Shown here one piece after another: positions 31,467 through 43,013 of a stretch of 64,000 nt of DNA. The stretch is from Lepas anatifera. Lineage: Eukaryota; Arthropoda; Thecostraca; Lepadidae. Each line of letters begins with the position of its first letter. Positions within the stretch are counted from its first letter, which is position 1. The DNA lies in NCBI GenBank assembly GCA_034440635.1, contig JAOTON010001129.1:2187501-2251500 (forward strand), given 5' to 3'. The notes below the pieces were generated by a model. It was not told the origin of the DNA. It ran no database searches and saw only the letters and a program-made list of their open reading frames with translations. Position numbers and translations under genes: made by a program.

Positions 31467-31959
31467 TAGAGGTGGAATTTTTCGGTCCCGAGGTTCCGCT
31501 GGACCGGACCAGATTGGGGCACGGTGAGACTAAAGCCGGGACCAAAGGCTAAATGCCGGGAGTGCGCAGGGACCAGAGGCTAGCACGATCAAGCAAAGTT
31601 TACTGTAATGGATATGCACGTTTTATACGACACTAAGAGGTGATTCAAACCATAATTGTGATTTAAAACACATATTCACTTCACTGCCTCCATGATAACA
31701 TTCTGAAGTCTTATCAGATTAGACTAGTATCAACTTAACTGGATGATAGAACAAAAACAATGTTACACGCACACGCATGCGCAAGCGCACGCGCACCCAT
31801 ACCCGCACACAGAACTAACCTTGTCTGTTGGACAAGCTTACCTGGCTCCTGGAGCGAATCACAACACAACACAACGCAATTTTTCCCGTTTGTCCTGGCA
31901 CATCTGAAAACACAGATGAGTACACCCGTTTGTCCCGGCACAGATCTTTAAAACCACAA
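31467..31959 (+). mobile_element. hAT-like family copy 2 (partial)
   Basis: Starts TAGAGGTGGAATTTTTCGG and continues with GACTAAAGCCGGGACCAAA, as in the left end of the element at 21076. No right TIR found. Confidence 0.6.
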
Positions 31960-32228
31960 ATCGTCATTACGCCATATAACCGGGATGATATGTCAAATTC
32001 ACCTCACATGAAGATCAAAATCAAGGTCAAAGGTCACAGGGCAAGGTCATATCAGCACTTTCAAAGTCATTGACCCAAGTGCTTCCGGTTAAATGGTGTT
32101 ACCTGGTCTGACGAATATTATGCTAGGGCATTATAGTTAAGGTAACTCAAGGTTAAGGCCAAAGGTCATGGGTAAAGGTCAATCCTAATTTCCGGCCAAA
32201 CAATTGCCATAGTGCTAGTTACAGTTTA
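31960..32228 (-). repeat. AGGTCA-rich repeat, copy 3 (partial)
   Basis: Reverse complement of about 12840-13040. Carries AGGTCAAAGGTCA (direct repeat, spacing 1) at 32024-32036 and AAGTCATTGACCC at 32064-32076, one mismatch from the palindrome at 12972. Confidence 0.65.
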
Positions 32229-32236
32229 CATTATAG

Positions 32237-32512
32237 CATACGCGGATCCAGGATTGCCGATCAGGGGGCACCTTCCCGGGGGGCGCCATCTGGACCAGGG
32301 GGCGCCGCTTTTGACCGGTAAAACCTATTAGGTGGGCGTCAAATCCTATCAGTGGGCGCCGATTTTCACATCTTGAGGGGAGGGCCGGGGGTGGGAAGCG
32401 ACATTTCAGGGCGCGCCATAGACCTTTCAGGGGGCGCCGTGACCATTTCAGGGGGCGCCGAGGGTCAATCGGGGGGGGCACGTGCCCCCTTTGCCCCCTG
32501 GATGCGCCTATG
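32237..32512. mobile_element. hAT-type MITE with internal GGGGGCGCC repeats
   Basis: Termini CATACGCGGATCCAGG and CCTGGATGCGCCTATG are inverted with two mismatches. Flanks CATTATAG (32229-32236) and CATTAAAG (32513-32520) are an 8-bp duplication with one mismatch. Inside are several 20-24 bp units around GGGGGCGCC. The family member at 55463 is intact and reversed. Confidence 0.78.
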
Positions 32513-32520
32513 CATTAAAG

Positions 32521-33544
32521 GTAGTATACCATATTGTGACCTCATGGGTTAATGACCCTGAATCGCCTAGATCCACAAATTCTACGGAAGATTCTTTGCG
32601 ACCTTCCTTTTATCACCCTGGTTCGACTTTAGTTAATTCCCGTCTTTTTTCCGCAATATCACGGCATTTTCCAATAGGCCCCCAACTCGGAAAATATTTA
32701 TAACCATGCAAACAAGTCTATTGACAATAAAGGCAGGACATAAGGCATAGAGGAATCTAAAACAAGCCCCGGATGACTATTGCGGACAAATGTACGCATG
32801 AGGGCACTGGGCCCCAGACCCGTGACCGCCGACGGCGCGAGCGCTCTGAATTACGCCCAGATGAACACGAAACCGGAGCCCAGCAGACGTTCATCGTGGA
32901 GATGCGTGGAGAATCATTACGATACTAATGAATGCTGGAGCGGTAACAAAAAAATGCATACAGTTTCAGCGTACACAGAATATAATGAATATGGAGGCGA
33001 CCCCACAGCGTGAAAATTCTGCAGGGGCAGGGCCAGGCAGCACCACCCCCGCAGCCCCGGGCGACAGCCGAGCGACCCATCACCCGCGACGCCTGATGAC
33101 TCAACAGCGGACCCCCGACACTCCACCCGCACGGGCAGCAGCAGCGGGGCTTCCCGTCACTCCGCGGACACCTCACCAGGACGAAATCCCGCCTGATCGG
33201 CGGCATCGGCTCGACAGCCAGGCGTCACCCTCGACTCCACTCCCCAAAGTCCGTCAGCGGCAGGGCTCCCCAGCGAATCACCGTTCTGGCCCCAAATGAC
33301 GTAACGCCAGAGCCTAAGCAGCAGGGCTCCACCGCTCCCAAGGGCGGTTGCTCGCCGGACGCCACTTTCCCCGAACGGCGACGGGCGGGCTCTCGGCAGC
33401 GGGCCGAGGCAGGCACCCATCAGAAGATAACCGGAAGCCGACACCTCAGGAACGGTCATTCCGCGGCACAGTAGGAGGCACAGGGCCAAACCCGCACCGA
33501 CAGATGCAGACCGGCTCGACAGAAGTACACCGCCCTCGACTACG
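32521..33544. other. Unassigned GC-rich region
   Basis: Frames here (for example 32928-33299, plus) are Pro/Ala/Arg-rich and match nothing I know. A TATA-like AATATTTATAACC lies near 32693. It separates two pieces of the AGGTCA repeat and could itself be an insertion. Confidence 0.35.
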
Positions 33545-33790
33545 CTTCCGAGGTCCTTTCAGTAAATATTTGACCTTTGTGATCTCGTTTGACCTTGAAG
33601 ATATTATTCCAGGGGCAATGAATATTGGCTATGGTGTAGATAACTGCAGCCCCCACCCACCCTCAACCAGCGTTGTTCTATGCCTCTTAATTTTCAAGAT
33701 CTTAGGCGAGCTTCCAGGCCCCCCCTCCAGTCCATGTTAGTGCCAGACCCCTCTCCAGTTAATACGCTGCCTGCCAATGCTTTATTGGCT
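33545..33790 (-). repeat. AGGTCA-rich repeat, copy 3 continued or copy 4
   Basis: Reverse complement of about 12440-12620: shared GGTCAAACGAGRTCA, GGTGGGTGGG and the terminal GGGGGGCCTGG-type tract. May be the other end of the copy at 31960, separated by 1.3 kb. Confidence 0.55.
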
Positions 33791-33978
33791 ACGCCTATTA
33801 CAAGCAGACATTGCTATTAGTGGTAAGAATTTTGACCTTTGATTTGCTAAAAATCAAGGTAAACTATTATTGCACAAATCAGAGAAAAAATGTATTGCTA
33901 CTGTTTTTGTCTGACCATAGGGCTTTGCTTGGCCTCAGTATTTGGAAGGCCACGCATGCACAATTTTTGGTAATGAGA

Positions 33979-34809
33979 AGAGGTGGGACTTTTCTGCCCC
34001 GAGGTCCTGGCGGGGATCCATTCTGGTTCCGGCGGGGCAAAGGACAGGACCGAAGGCTAGGTCCCGGGACAATGCTGGCATCAGAAGCAAGCAGAATCAA
34101 AGAGAATTTACTGTAATGGAAATGAAAAAATTGTCTGAAACGAAGATGTGAGACAAAACATAACCGATTTCCTAACACAAATTATTCACTTCATTGCCTC
34201 TTGACAACATTTTCTAGCTTTATCAGACAATAAAAGTATCAATTTAACTGGAAAGAAAACAATGCTGCACACCAACCACACAAAAATAATCTCACATTAA
34301 ATTCCATTCTTTGAAAAATCACATTTTCAGGTGAAATTCATATTCCTTCACTTGACTATTAAGCAATTCAGTGGCACATCCAAAACCAACCCAAAAATGG
34401 TGGGTACCAGGGAGAAATCACTGAAAATTAAACAAAAGATATCTATTTTGCAAGATATAAGTACTGCAAGGCATTAGAACGAAGAGCTTAATTGAAAAAA
34501 TCCAGGAACTGGTGACTAAAAAGGAGTCCCCAACTCCTCAGGTGTTCCAAGTGTTAAAATGTATTCAAAAGAATAAATTTGTTTCAATCTATCAATTCAA
34601 AAACTACTCATCAACAATATCTTAAATTACTTCTTTACTTGAACCACTGCATGACCACACATGTCACTGTATCTTTTATGGCTTTGCTACGCTGTTCCCA
34701 TTATCCTCCGAGAATCCAATATAATCATCCAACACAACAAAAACAAGTGTGCGCAAATGCCGTCTTTGAAGAAAGTATTCAACCAAGTAGAAGCTCAAGC
34801 TTCAGTAAA
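33979..34809 (+). mobile_element. hAT-like family copy 3
   Basis: Starts AGAGGTGGGACTTTTC and matches 21076-21900 for some 800 bp, including AATGGTGGGTACYRGGG and TTCAACCAAGYAGAAGCTC. At 34810 a second start, AGAGGTGGGACTTATGG, follows directly, giving a head-to-tail unit of about 831 bp. Confidence 0.65.
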
Positions 34810-35449
34810 AGAGGTGGGACTTATGGAACAAATTGGTTCCGATACCCGTATCGGCCAAATTTTTTTATCCCACCACGCCAATCTACAGAACGTTGCAGGT
34901 GACTCGAGACGAGGTGTTTGGGGCAGCCCAAAACCTGCCCCAATTGGGGCAGAAGTTTGGTTGCTGGGGCAGGCTTTCCCAACTGGGGGGGGGGTTACTA
35001 TTTTTACACATACAAGTATTATCATGTTTTTTTTTAGCTTGGACCTTTTCTGACAAAATGGAAGTTCAATTTATTGCCTATGTAGGTGTATTCTTAGCCC
35101 CTTTGGGTTCCTTTTGATTCCCTGTGCCTGGTTTAATATGCAATGCTCATTTTAGAAATCATTGAAACATATTGTGGTAGCTTTTTTGAAGCAACAGTCT
35201 GGAAAATTTTTTAAAAAAGTTATTCATGGTTGCTGGCTAATTTTTAACCAATGTTTGAATGTCCATAAATTAATTTTATCTTACCTTACCTTACCTAAGG
35301 ATGTCAGAATTTTGGAGGCTCAAGGGCCTGCTGGCTCCGTTCTCTGGCGAGCTCGATTTCAATGTAAGTCTTTGCTTGAGTCGTACTCAGGCGGGTGCCT
35401 GAGTAGGAGGACCATGGGTTATGAAGCTCAACCCGTGGGCAAATACAGG
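34810..35449. other. Second family start, then unassigned
   Basis: About 34810-34870 repeats the start of the hAT-like family. After that no gene seen. CTGCCCCAATTGGGGCAG at 34935-34952 is a perfect 18-bp palindrome; a G run follows at 34983; CCTTA units occur at 35281. Confidence 0.4.
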
Positions 35450-35794
35450 TCAGTCAGGACAGTCATATATCAGGTGGGTCCAGTTTGTATCAAGTCTTGC
35501 CTTGAATTGGTAGAGCGTACGGTCTTCCACTTCATGTGATGGAAGAGAGTTCCAATTGTTCATAATGCAGATGCTAAATGCAGCACGACAGGCTCTTGTG
35601 ATGGCTGTTGGTTTTAGCAATTTCCATCTGTGCCCCCAGGTGCGCGAGGACGTGTCGGGCTGGAGGAACTGATACAGATCTTGGTCAATGGCACCGTAAA
35701 GAAGCTGGAAAGTCCTAATCCCCTTTATGTCTCTGGTAGTATAGTGATGGAAGTTTGAGAGCTCGTAGCCTGTCTGCCCATGTTCCATGTACAT
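35450..35794 (-). pseudogene. LINE RT C-terminal relic (minus)
   Basis: LQPDTSSRTWGHRWKLLKP and NWNSLPSHEVEDRTLYQFK are typical of the region after the RT in L2/CR1-type LINEs. No start; truncated at both ends. Confidence 0.65.
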
Positions 35795-36556
35795 ATCTCA
35801 AACACAGCCCGCAAAGCCTCTGCCTTGGCTCAAAACATATTAAAAACCACTGTGTGTAGATCCCCTGACTTCATGATGCCTCTCTTTAGCGCTCATATCC
35901 AGCCAATTATGGAATATTGTTCTTGTGTGTGGCACACAGGGTACTCTGGGGACCTGCGAGTCCTAGAATCTGTACAGCGTCTTTGGACTAAAAGGGTGGT
36001 CGGATTAGCCAACCTTGATTATAGATCTCGACTGAAAGCCCTAAACCAGTACTCTGTCCAGGGAAGGCTGCTACGTGCAGATCTGATCCAGTGTTGGAGG
36101 ATATTTCACGGGAAGTGTGCTATCGAACCTGCCGATATATTTGAGCTCCCTGATTACACAGGCTTAAGAGGGCACAGATACAAAATTCAACACTCCTGTG
36201 TGCGCACAGACTTGGGAAAGCGTTCATTTGGTATCCGTTGTGCTACTGTATGGAATAGCCTTCCGGATCATGTAGTATCCGAAAACGATCAAAAGTCTTT
36301 CAAGGCCAAGCTGGCGTCTGCACTGGGCGAGTCACTCTATAACTTCCCTCCATCATATGGATGCTACACTTTTGAGAGACACGAAGCATGTGTACTAGTC
36401 CTACCTGTCAATCTGTTGTCTGTCAATGTGTGGGCGCAAAATTCCAGTCAGAGCATGTTGCTCATGACATGGAGCGTCTTATGTTATCCGGGTTTCCTAT
36501 CTGATCCTGAAAGCCTTTCTGACAACCCTAGCCAAGCAGGGAACTGCATAAGGTGA
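35780..36556 (+). pseudogene. LINE RT C-terminal relic (plus)
   Basis: Open for 258 codons. IQPIMEYCSCVWHTGYSGD, LESVQRLWTKRVVGL and FGIRCATVWNSLPDHVV are the usual landmarks after the RT palm in L2/CR1-type LINEs. Head to head with the fragment at 35450-35794, from a different copy. The 3' end carries GGTGAGTGA repeats near 36545. Confidence 0.7.
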
Positions 36557-36911
36557 GTGAATAAGGTGAGTGAGTGTCTGAGTAGGGTTAAAATTTAATG
36601 CTATTAACCAAGCAGGGTGCACCGCTTCTTTTAATTTTCATATTGCTTCTATTAACCTTCCGTTTCCTGTAGGACTTTCTCAACAGCTTGTGTTTTGCTG
36701 GTGTATTGATTTATTTCTTAGTTTTCATCATTAGTCATGTACACTAACGCTGAACGGTTTAACAGTAAACGGGAGGAGCTCTGTGCTGCAATAGCTGGTA
36801 GAGTAGAGAACCGGATTTGATCATCTTGACAGAAATTTTGCCTAAAGCACAGGTTTTGCCGCACCTCTCTGCGAGTCTTGCAAGTGCAAACTTTAACATG
36901 TACTTGAATTT
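36557..36911. other. Unassigned
   Basis: Between LINE relics. No gene or clear repeat seen. Confidence 0.35.
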
Positions 36912-37242
36912 TCAGCCCTCTACTCCAAACCTTGGAGGAGGAGGAGGAGTCTCACGAATCCCACAGAGGCTCAGGATGTCAGCCCTGCTAGAGCCAACAG
37001 GAACCTCAAATGCTCGCTGAGCTCTCTTTGGCTTAATGTAAATTCTCCCCTGGTTGGTATAGTGTGACTGGAGTGGAGAGGCCTCTTTAGGGTGATGGAT
37101 GCTCTTAAGCAGCTTCACCACAGAAAGCCTTTCTGCAGTAAAACTCTCGTGAACCAAGAGACCTATTTTTACTGGTTTGGTCCTCCACCGATAGACCGCC
37201 TCACGCTCCGCCTTGTTCACAAACCTGAGGAGGACAAAATTC
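36912..37242 (-). pseudogene. LINE ORF1, C-terminal part (after insertion)
   Basis: On the minus strand, FVLLRFVNKAEREAVYRWR, SFTAERLSVVKLLKSIHH and GRIYIKPKRAQ follow the pattern of L2/CR1-type ORF1 proteins. It begins at the target duplication (37235-37242). Joined to 43014-43212 after removing the 5.77-kb element and one duplication copy, the frame continues exactly. Confidence 0.65.
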
Positions 37243-37388
37243 GGTATAACTAGGGCAGACTTCTCAGCTTTGCCAGATAGAAACGTGGGGTTCATCACTG
37301 GAAGAGAAAATTCCCAGGACCCAGAAATTTCCCCAGTTTCCCAGGTTTTCCCCCTGAGAAAGGGAATTCAGGGAAGGGATTTCGGCCC

Positions 37389-38516
37389 ATAGGCGGATTC
37401 AAGAGGGGGAAGTTCAGGAGCACTACAGAGCAAAGGATTCCTGGCATAGGCGTATCCAGGGAAGGGAATTAGGCCATGGGCGGATCCAGGGAAGGGAAGT
37501 AGATGGGATCCGACGAGATAGGCATGCGTTTCATAGGCGGATTCAGGTAAGAGAAACAGTGAAGGTGCACTTCATGCAAGGGATTCCTGGCATAGGCGTA
37601 TCCAGGAAAGGGCATTAAGGCCATGGGCGAATCCAGGGAAGGGAAGTAGATGGGATCCGACGAAATAGGCATGCGTTTCATAGGCGGATTCAGGTAAGAG
37701 AAACAGTGAAGGTGCACATCATGCAAGGGATTCCTGGCATAGGCGGATCCAGGGAAGGGGATTAAGGCCATGGGCGGATCCAGGGAAGAGGAAAAAGACA
37801 GGACCCTGTGAAGAAAACATACGTGTCATAGGCGGATTAAGGAATGAATTCCTGGCATAGGCGGATCCAGAGAAGGGGATTTAGGACATGGGCGGATCCA
37901 GGAAAGGGGAAGAAGATAAGACCCTGTAAAGAAAGCATACGTGTCATGGGCGGATTAAGTATTGAATTCCTGGCATAGGTGCGAATACAGAGAAGGGATT
38001 TAGGCCGTAGGCGGATCCAGGGAAGAGGGAAAAGATAGGATCCTGTAAAGAAAACACGTGTCATAGGCGGATTAATGAATGCATTCCTGGAATAGGCGGA
38101 TCCAGAGAAGGGGAATTAGGCCATAGGAGGATCCAGGAAAGGGTGAAAAGACAGGACCCTGTAAAGAAAGCATACGTGTCATAGGCGGATTGAGGATTGA
38201 ATTCCTGGCATAGGCGAATCCAGAGAAGGGGATTTAGGCCATAGGCAGATCCAGGGAAGAAGACAGGACCCTGTAAAGGAAGCATACGTGGCATAGGCGG
38301 ATTAAGGAATTAATTCCTGGCATAGGCAGTTCCAGAGAAGGGGGTTTAGGCCATGGGCGGATCCAGGGAAGGAAAAGAAGGCAGGACCATGCAAAGAAGC
38401 AGACGTGTCATAGGCAGATTCAGGAGGGTTGTGGTGCACTATTGAGCAATAAATTCCTGGTATAGGCGGATCCAGAGAAGGGGGGATTTAGGCCATGGGC
38501 GGATCCATGGTAGGGA
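37389..38516 (-). repeat. Foldback left arm array, outer part
   Basis: Units of about 140-150 bp, each with three copies of a CATAGGCGGATCCAGG-like motif (variants CATGGGCGGATCCAGGG, CATAGGCGGATTCAGG). Continues after the hAT-like insertion at 40375. Confidence 0.85.
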
Positions 38517-38639
38517 AATAGAGGCAGTGGCGGCGGATAAAGGGGGGCAAGGGGGCAGTTGCCACCCCCCCAACTTATCAGAGGGGGCCCCTGTAAAAAA
38601 ACGCAATTTTAGCTTGGTTCTTTTCTGAAAGTTCATGAA

Positions 38640-39570
38640 TGACCTGACTGAGTCCTCAACAGTTTCTCGATTTGGACAGTGTCCGAGCTTTATCTCGAGG
38701 GCCCTGAGCTTGGGCTCGGGACCCTCTAACTTGGCCTTTAGGGGCCCCAAGATTAGCCTAAAGGGCCCCGAGACTGGCCTCAGGGGGCCAGATCTTGGTC
38801 TAAAGGTCCCCTAGCCTGGAATCAGGGCCCCCACTTTGTCTCAGGGGCCCCGAGCTGTTCCTCGCCCCCCGAATTTCGTCTCAGGGACCCCCAAGCTTAG
38901 TCTAAGGGGCCCCCAAGGCTGGTCTCAGGGCACCCAAGCTTAGCCTTAAGGGAGCTCCTCGAGCTCGGTCTCAGGGCCCCGAGATTGTCTAAGGGGCTCC
39001 GGAGCTTGTCTAAGGCCCCCCCCGAGTTTGGTCTCAGGGGCCCTCCAAGCTTAGTCTCAGGGGGCTCCCGAACGTAACCTCATGGAGGTTCCGAGATTGG
39101 TCTCAGGGCCCTCCAATATTGGTATAAGGGGGCTTCCCAGATTGGTCTAAGGGGCCCCCGAGAATGGTCTTAAGGGACCTTTAGCTTGGTTTCAGGGCCT
39201 CCAAGCTTGGTGTCAGAGGCCGCCAAGCTTGGTCTCAGCGGCCCCCGAGCTTGGTCTCAGGACCCCCTGAGCTTGGATTTGGAGGCATTCCAGCTTGATC
39301 TCTAGGAGCCCCACAAGCTTGGTTGCAGGGGGCCCCCGAGCTGTGTCTCAGGGCTCCGAATTTGGTCTCAGGCAGCCTCCGAGATGGTCTAAGGTGGCCT
39401 TGAGCTTGGTTTCAAGGGCCTCCAAGCTTTGTTTCAGAGGCCCCCAAACTTGGTCTCAGGGGCCGTGAGCTTGGGGGCTCGGTGGCCTTCGAGCTTGATC
39501 TCTAAGAGCCCCCAAGCTCAAGTTAGGAGCCCCCCGAGCTGTGTCTCAGGGCCCCGAGCTTGGTCTTGTG
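38640..39570. repeat. GGGGCCCCGAGCTTGGTCTCAG minisatellite
   Basis: About 30 degenerate units of 25-33 bp with the theme AGCTTGGTCTCAGGGGCCCC. It fills half of the hAT-like element, so it probably expanded inside it. Confidence 0.85.
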
Positions 39571-39816
39571 TGTGCTCAAGTCAGTATGCCTGTCATTAGC
39601 GTTTTTTTCTGTGCCGATATAGACGACAGCATCAAAGCGCCCCCAGTTCTCATTCTGCAGAGGACGGAATTTAAAAAAGGTATATAATAATTCGTGTTAC
39701 CTATCATGTTTTATGATGTAGATGCATACGAACAAACAGCATTCACTTTTTAAAAGAACTATTTGCCTCGGAAGGCCGTTGTTGTACCGTTATTATAATT
39801 TTGCTAAACTCCTACC

Positions 39817-40290
39817 GTGACGTTGGAGCTTAAAGCTTTGACGTCCAACGTCCGAGGCTTACGTGAACCTATAAAACGCAGATCCATATTTCGACATCTA
39901 CATGTCAAATACGCTGCTTATTTTGCTGCACTACAGGAAACATATTCCAGCCTGGAATCCGAGATCGTGTGGAAAATCGAACGGGAAGGCAAAACCATTT
40001 TTTACACGGGCCAACTAAACAACAGGGAGGAATAGCCATTTTTGTACTGGGCCAAATATAACTTTTACCATTTGTGACGCTTATGCAGGAGCGGAACCAG
40101 GGTTTTGCTGGGGAAGTCACTGAGCTTTGAAAAATGGCGAAAAGGGGGAATAGGGCGAAAAATTGCGAAAATGGAACAAAGTGAGGCTGAAGCCCCCTCA
40201 GCCCCCTGGATCCGCCCCTGCGCTTATGCCTCTGACCTCAGGCAGCAATCCCAATCAATCCATCGCAGTTTTTAGGGGGCCCTTGCTGCC
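39817..40290 (+). pseudogene. LINE endonuclease fragment
   Basis: TSNVRGLREPIKRRSIFRHL then AYFAALQETYSS is the start of an APE-type LINE endonuclease (Asn box and the Glu of QET). A one-base shift precedes the GGIAIF segment. The MITE at 40086 interrupts it. Confidence 0.65.
40086..40220. mobile_element. hAT-type MITE, 135 bp
   Basis: Termini CAGGAGCGGAACCAGGG and CCCTGGATCCGCCCCTG are inverted with two mismatches. Flanked by a perfect 8-bp duplication CGCTTATG (40078-40085 and 40221-40228). Confidence 0.88.
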
Positions 40291-40374
40291 GAGGGGGCCC
40301 CATCGTCAAGGGGGCCCCCTGGAAAAATTCTTGCCCCCCATCCGAAAAGAGCATCCGCCGCCACTGAGTAGAGG

Positions 40375-40670
40375 GTACCCAAAAATATAAGGCATTTGTT
40401 GGATAGGCGTATCCATGAGCGTTGCGGTGCATTACAGAGAAAGGAAGTCCTGGCATAGGTGCATCCAGGGAAGGGGATCTAGGCCAGGGGCGAATCCAGG
40501 AAAGAGAAACAGACGGGATGCTGTAAAACCAAGTATACGAGTCATGGGCAGATTCAGGGGAAACTGCTACGGTACACCACAGAGCACGGGATTCCTGGCA
40601 TGGGCAGGTCCAGAGGAAAGATTTTAGGCCATAGGCGAATCCAGGGAATAGAAGCAGACGGGACACGGTA
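40375..40670 (-). repeat. Foldback left arm array, inner part
   Basis: Same orientation as 37389-38516 (for example GGCATAGGTGCATCCAGGG, GGCCATAGGCGAATCCAGG). The orientation flips at about 40675. Confidence 0.75.
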
Positions 40671-40675
40671 AAAAG

Positions 40676-42660
40676 ATCCGCCCATGGCCTAAATTCCCTC
40701 CCTGGATGCGCCTATGCCAGGAATCCCTTACCCTGTAGTGCACTGCAACCTTCCTGTAGCTGCCTGTGACTCGTATTCTTTATTTTACAGAGTCCCGCCT
40801 TTTTCCCCTTCCCTGGATCCAGCCATGGCCTAAATCCCTATCTCTAGATCCCCTATGCCAGGAATCCCCTGCCCTGTAGTGCACTTTAATCTCTAGATCC
40901 CCTAGGCCAGGAATCCCCTGCCCTGTAGTGCACTTAAGCATTATCTACTCCTGAACCCGCCTGACACGTATACTTTGTTTTACAGGGTCCCTCTTCTTCC
41001 ACTTTCCTGGATCCGCCCATGGCCTAAATCCCTACCCTGGAAGCGCGTATGCCAGGAATTCCTTACTCTGTAGTGCACTGAAACCATCCTGAATCCACCT
41101 CTGACCTGTATGCTTTGCTTTATAGGGTCTGCTCTTCTTCCCCCTCCTGGATCCGCCCATGGCCTATATCCCCTTCTCTAGATCCGCTGATGCCAGGAAT
41201 TCCCTGCTCTGCAGCTCACCGCAACCCTCCTGAATCCGCCTATGACGAGTGTACTTCGTTTTACAGGGTCCCGTCTCCTTCCCTTGATCCGCCCTTGGCC
41301 TAAATCCCCTAACCTGGATGCGCCTATTCCAGGAATCCCTTGCTCTGTAGGGCACTGGCACTCTCCTGAATCCACCTATGACAGGAATGCTTTGTTTTAC
41401 AGGGACCCACTTAAATCCGTCCCCTGGATCCGCCCATGGCCTAAATCCTCTACCTTAGATGCGCCTATGCCAGGAATCCCTTGCCCTGTAGAGCACTGCA
41501 ACTCTCCTGAATCTGCCTATGACTGGAATGCTTTGTTTTACAGGGACCCACCTAAATCTCTCTTCTGGATCCACCCATGACCTAAATCCCCTAGCCTGGA
41601 TGTGCCTATGCCAGGAATCCCTTGCTCTGTAGAGCACTGCAACTTTCCTGAATTCGCCTGTGACTGGAATGCTTTATTTTATAGGGATCCACCTAATTCC
41701 CTCCCCTGGATCCGCCCATGGCCTAAATCCCCTAGCCTGGGTGTGCCTATGCCAGAAATCCCTTGCTCTGCAGAGCACTGCAACTTCCCTGAATCCACCT
41801 GTGACTGGAATGCTTTATTTTAGAGGGATCCACCTAATTCCCTCCCCTGGATCCGCCCATGGCCTAAATCCCCTAGCCTGGGTGTGCCTATGCCAGAAAT
41901 CCCTTGCTCTGCAGAGCACTGCAACTTTCCTGAATCCGCCTGTGACTGGAATGCTTTATTTTATAGGGATCCACCTAATTCCCTCCCCTGGATCCGCCCA
42001 TGGCCTAAATCCCCTAGCCTGGGTGTGCCTATGCCAGAAATCCCTTGCTCTGTAGGGCACTGGCACTCTCCTGAATCCACCTATGACAAGAATGCTTTGT
42101 TTTACAGGGACCCACTTAAATTCGTCCCCTGGATCCGCCCATGGCCTAAATCATCTACCTTAGATGCGCCTATGCCAGGAATCCCTAGCTCTGTAGAGCA
42201 CTGCAACTCTCCTGAATCCGCCTGTGACTGGAATGCTTTATTTTATAGGGATCCACCTAATTCCCTCCCCTGGATCCGCCCATGGCCTAAATCCCCTAGC
42301 CTGGGTGTGCCTATGCCAGAAATCCCTTGCTCTGTAGAGCACAGTAACATTTCTGAATCCGCCGGTGACCGGAATGCATTGTTTTACAGGGACCCACCTA
42401 ATTAATTAGGTAGGTCCCTAATTAACCGGGGAGGCGAGTTTAGGCCATAAGCGGATCCAGAGGAGGGAATTCCCTCCCCTGGATCCGCTTATGGCCTAAA
42501 TCCCCTTCTCTAGATACGCCTACGCCAGGAATGCCCTGCTCCGTAGTGCGCCCTAACATTTTGCTTCCTGTATCCGCCTATGACACATGCTTAATTTTGT
42601 TGGGTCCCGTCTTCTACCCTTCCCTGGATATGCCCATGGCCTGAGTCCACTTCCCTGGAT
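40676..42660 (+). repeat. Foldback right arm array
   Basis: About fourteen units of roughly 140 bp, opposite in orientation to the left arm. Each has CTGGATCCGCCCATGGCCTA, a GCCTATGCCAGGAATCCC block and a GAATCCGCCTATGACTGGAA block, then TTTTACAGGGACCC. Many units are 141 bp, so frames stay open across them (for example 41884-42405) and read as a 47-residue repeat; I do not call a gene. Confidence 0.88.
42439..42500. repeat. 62-bp near-perfect palindrome
   Basis: Centred on GGGAATTCCC at 42465-42474, with arms reading TTTAGGCCATAAGCGGATCC and the complement. It is a local inversion of one array unit inside the right arm. ACCTAATTAATTAGGT just upstream is another palindrome. Confidence 0.85.
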
Positions 42661-43013
42661 ACGCCCATGCAGAGGCACCGCCACGGAATTTTCGCAGGGG
42701 GGACAGACCCGGGCTGCGAGTGACCGGGGAGGCGAATTTTGAGCATATTCGGTACCTGACAACATTAATGACCATCGACCCAGAAATTCTGGGGGATGTT
42801 CCCCCCTGGCAGGCTAACAGGGGGGACGCGTCCCCCCGTCCCCCTCCCCCGCTTTCGACGCCCATGCGCCCATACCAAGAATCCCTCGCCCAAGCTTCTC
42901 ATGGGGAGATCCCGGGAATCTGGGGAAATTTAGAAATCTTGGGAAGTTTTTGGCTCCACGCAAAACCCAATGTCTCTATCTGGCAAAGCTGAGACGTCTC
43001 CCCTAGCAGTACC

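Larger units (their letters stand above)
38525..40366. mobile_element. hAT-like element inside the foldback arm
   Basis: Termini CAGTGGCGGCGGAT at 38525 and its complement ending at 40366. Flanks AATAGAGG (38517-38524) and AGTAGAGG (40367-40374) are an 8-bp duplication with one mismatch. The interior is a GGGCCCC minisatellite plus a LINE fragment; no transposase. Confidence 0.75.
37243..43013. mobile_element. Foldback-like TIR element, 5.77 kb
   Basis: Flanked by the perfect 8-bp duplication CAAAATTC (37235-37242 and 43014-43021). The ends are inverted repeats with about six mismatches in 42 (left GGTATAACTAGGGCAGAC; right complement GGTACTGCTAGGGGAGAC; both then share CTCAGCTTTGCCAGATAG), with weaker inverted similarity continuing inward. 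The arms are tandem arrays in opposite orientation meeting near 40675. This is the plan of Foldback elements: long inverted arms of subrepeats. No transposase found. A hAT-like element (38525-40366) has inserted in the left arm. Confidence 0.75.

Noticed and set aside
32780..33489. Proline/alanine-rich frames as a gag or ORF1
   Set aside because: Low complexity, open on both strands, no zinc knuckle or neighbouring pol.
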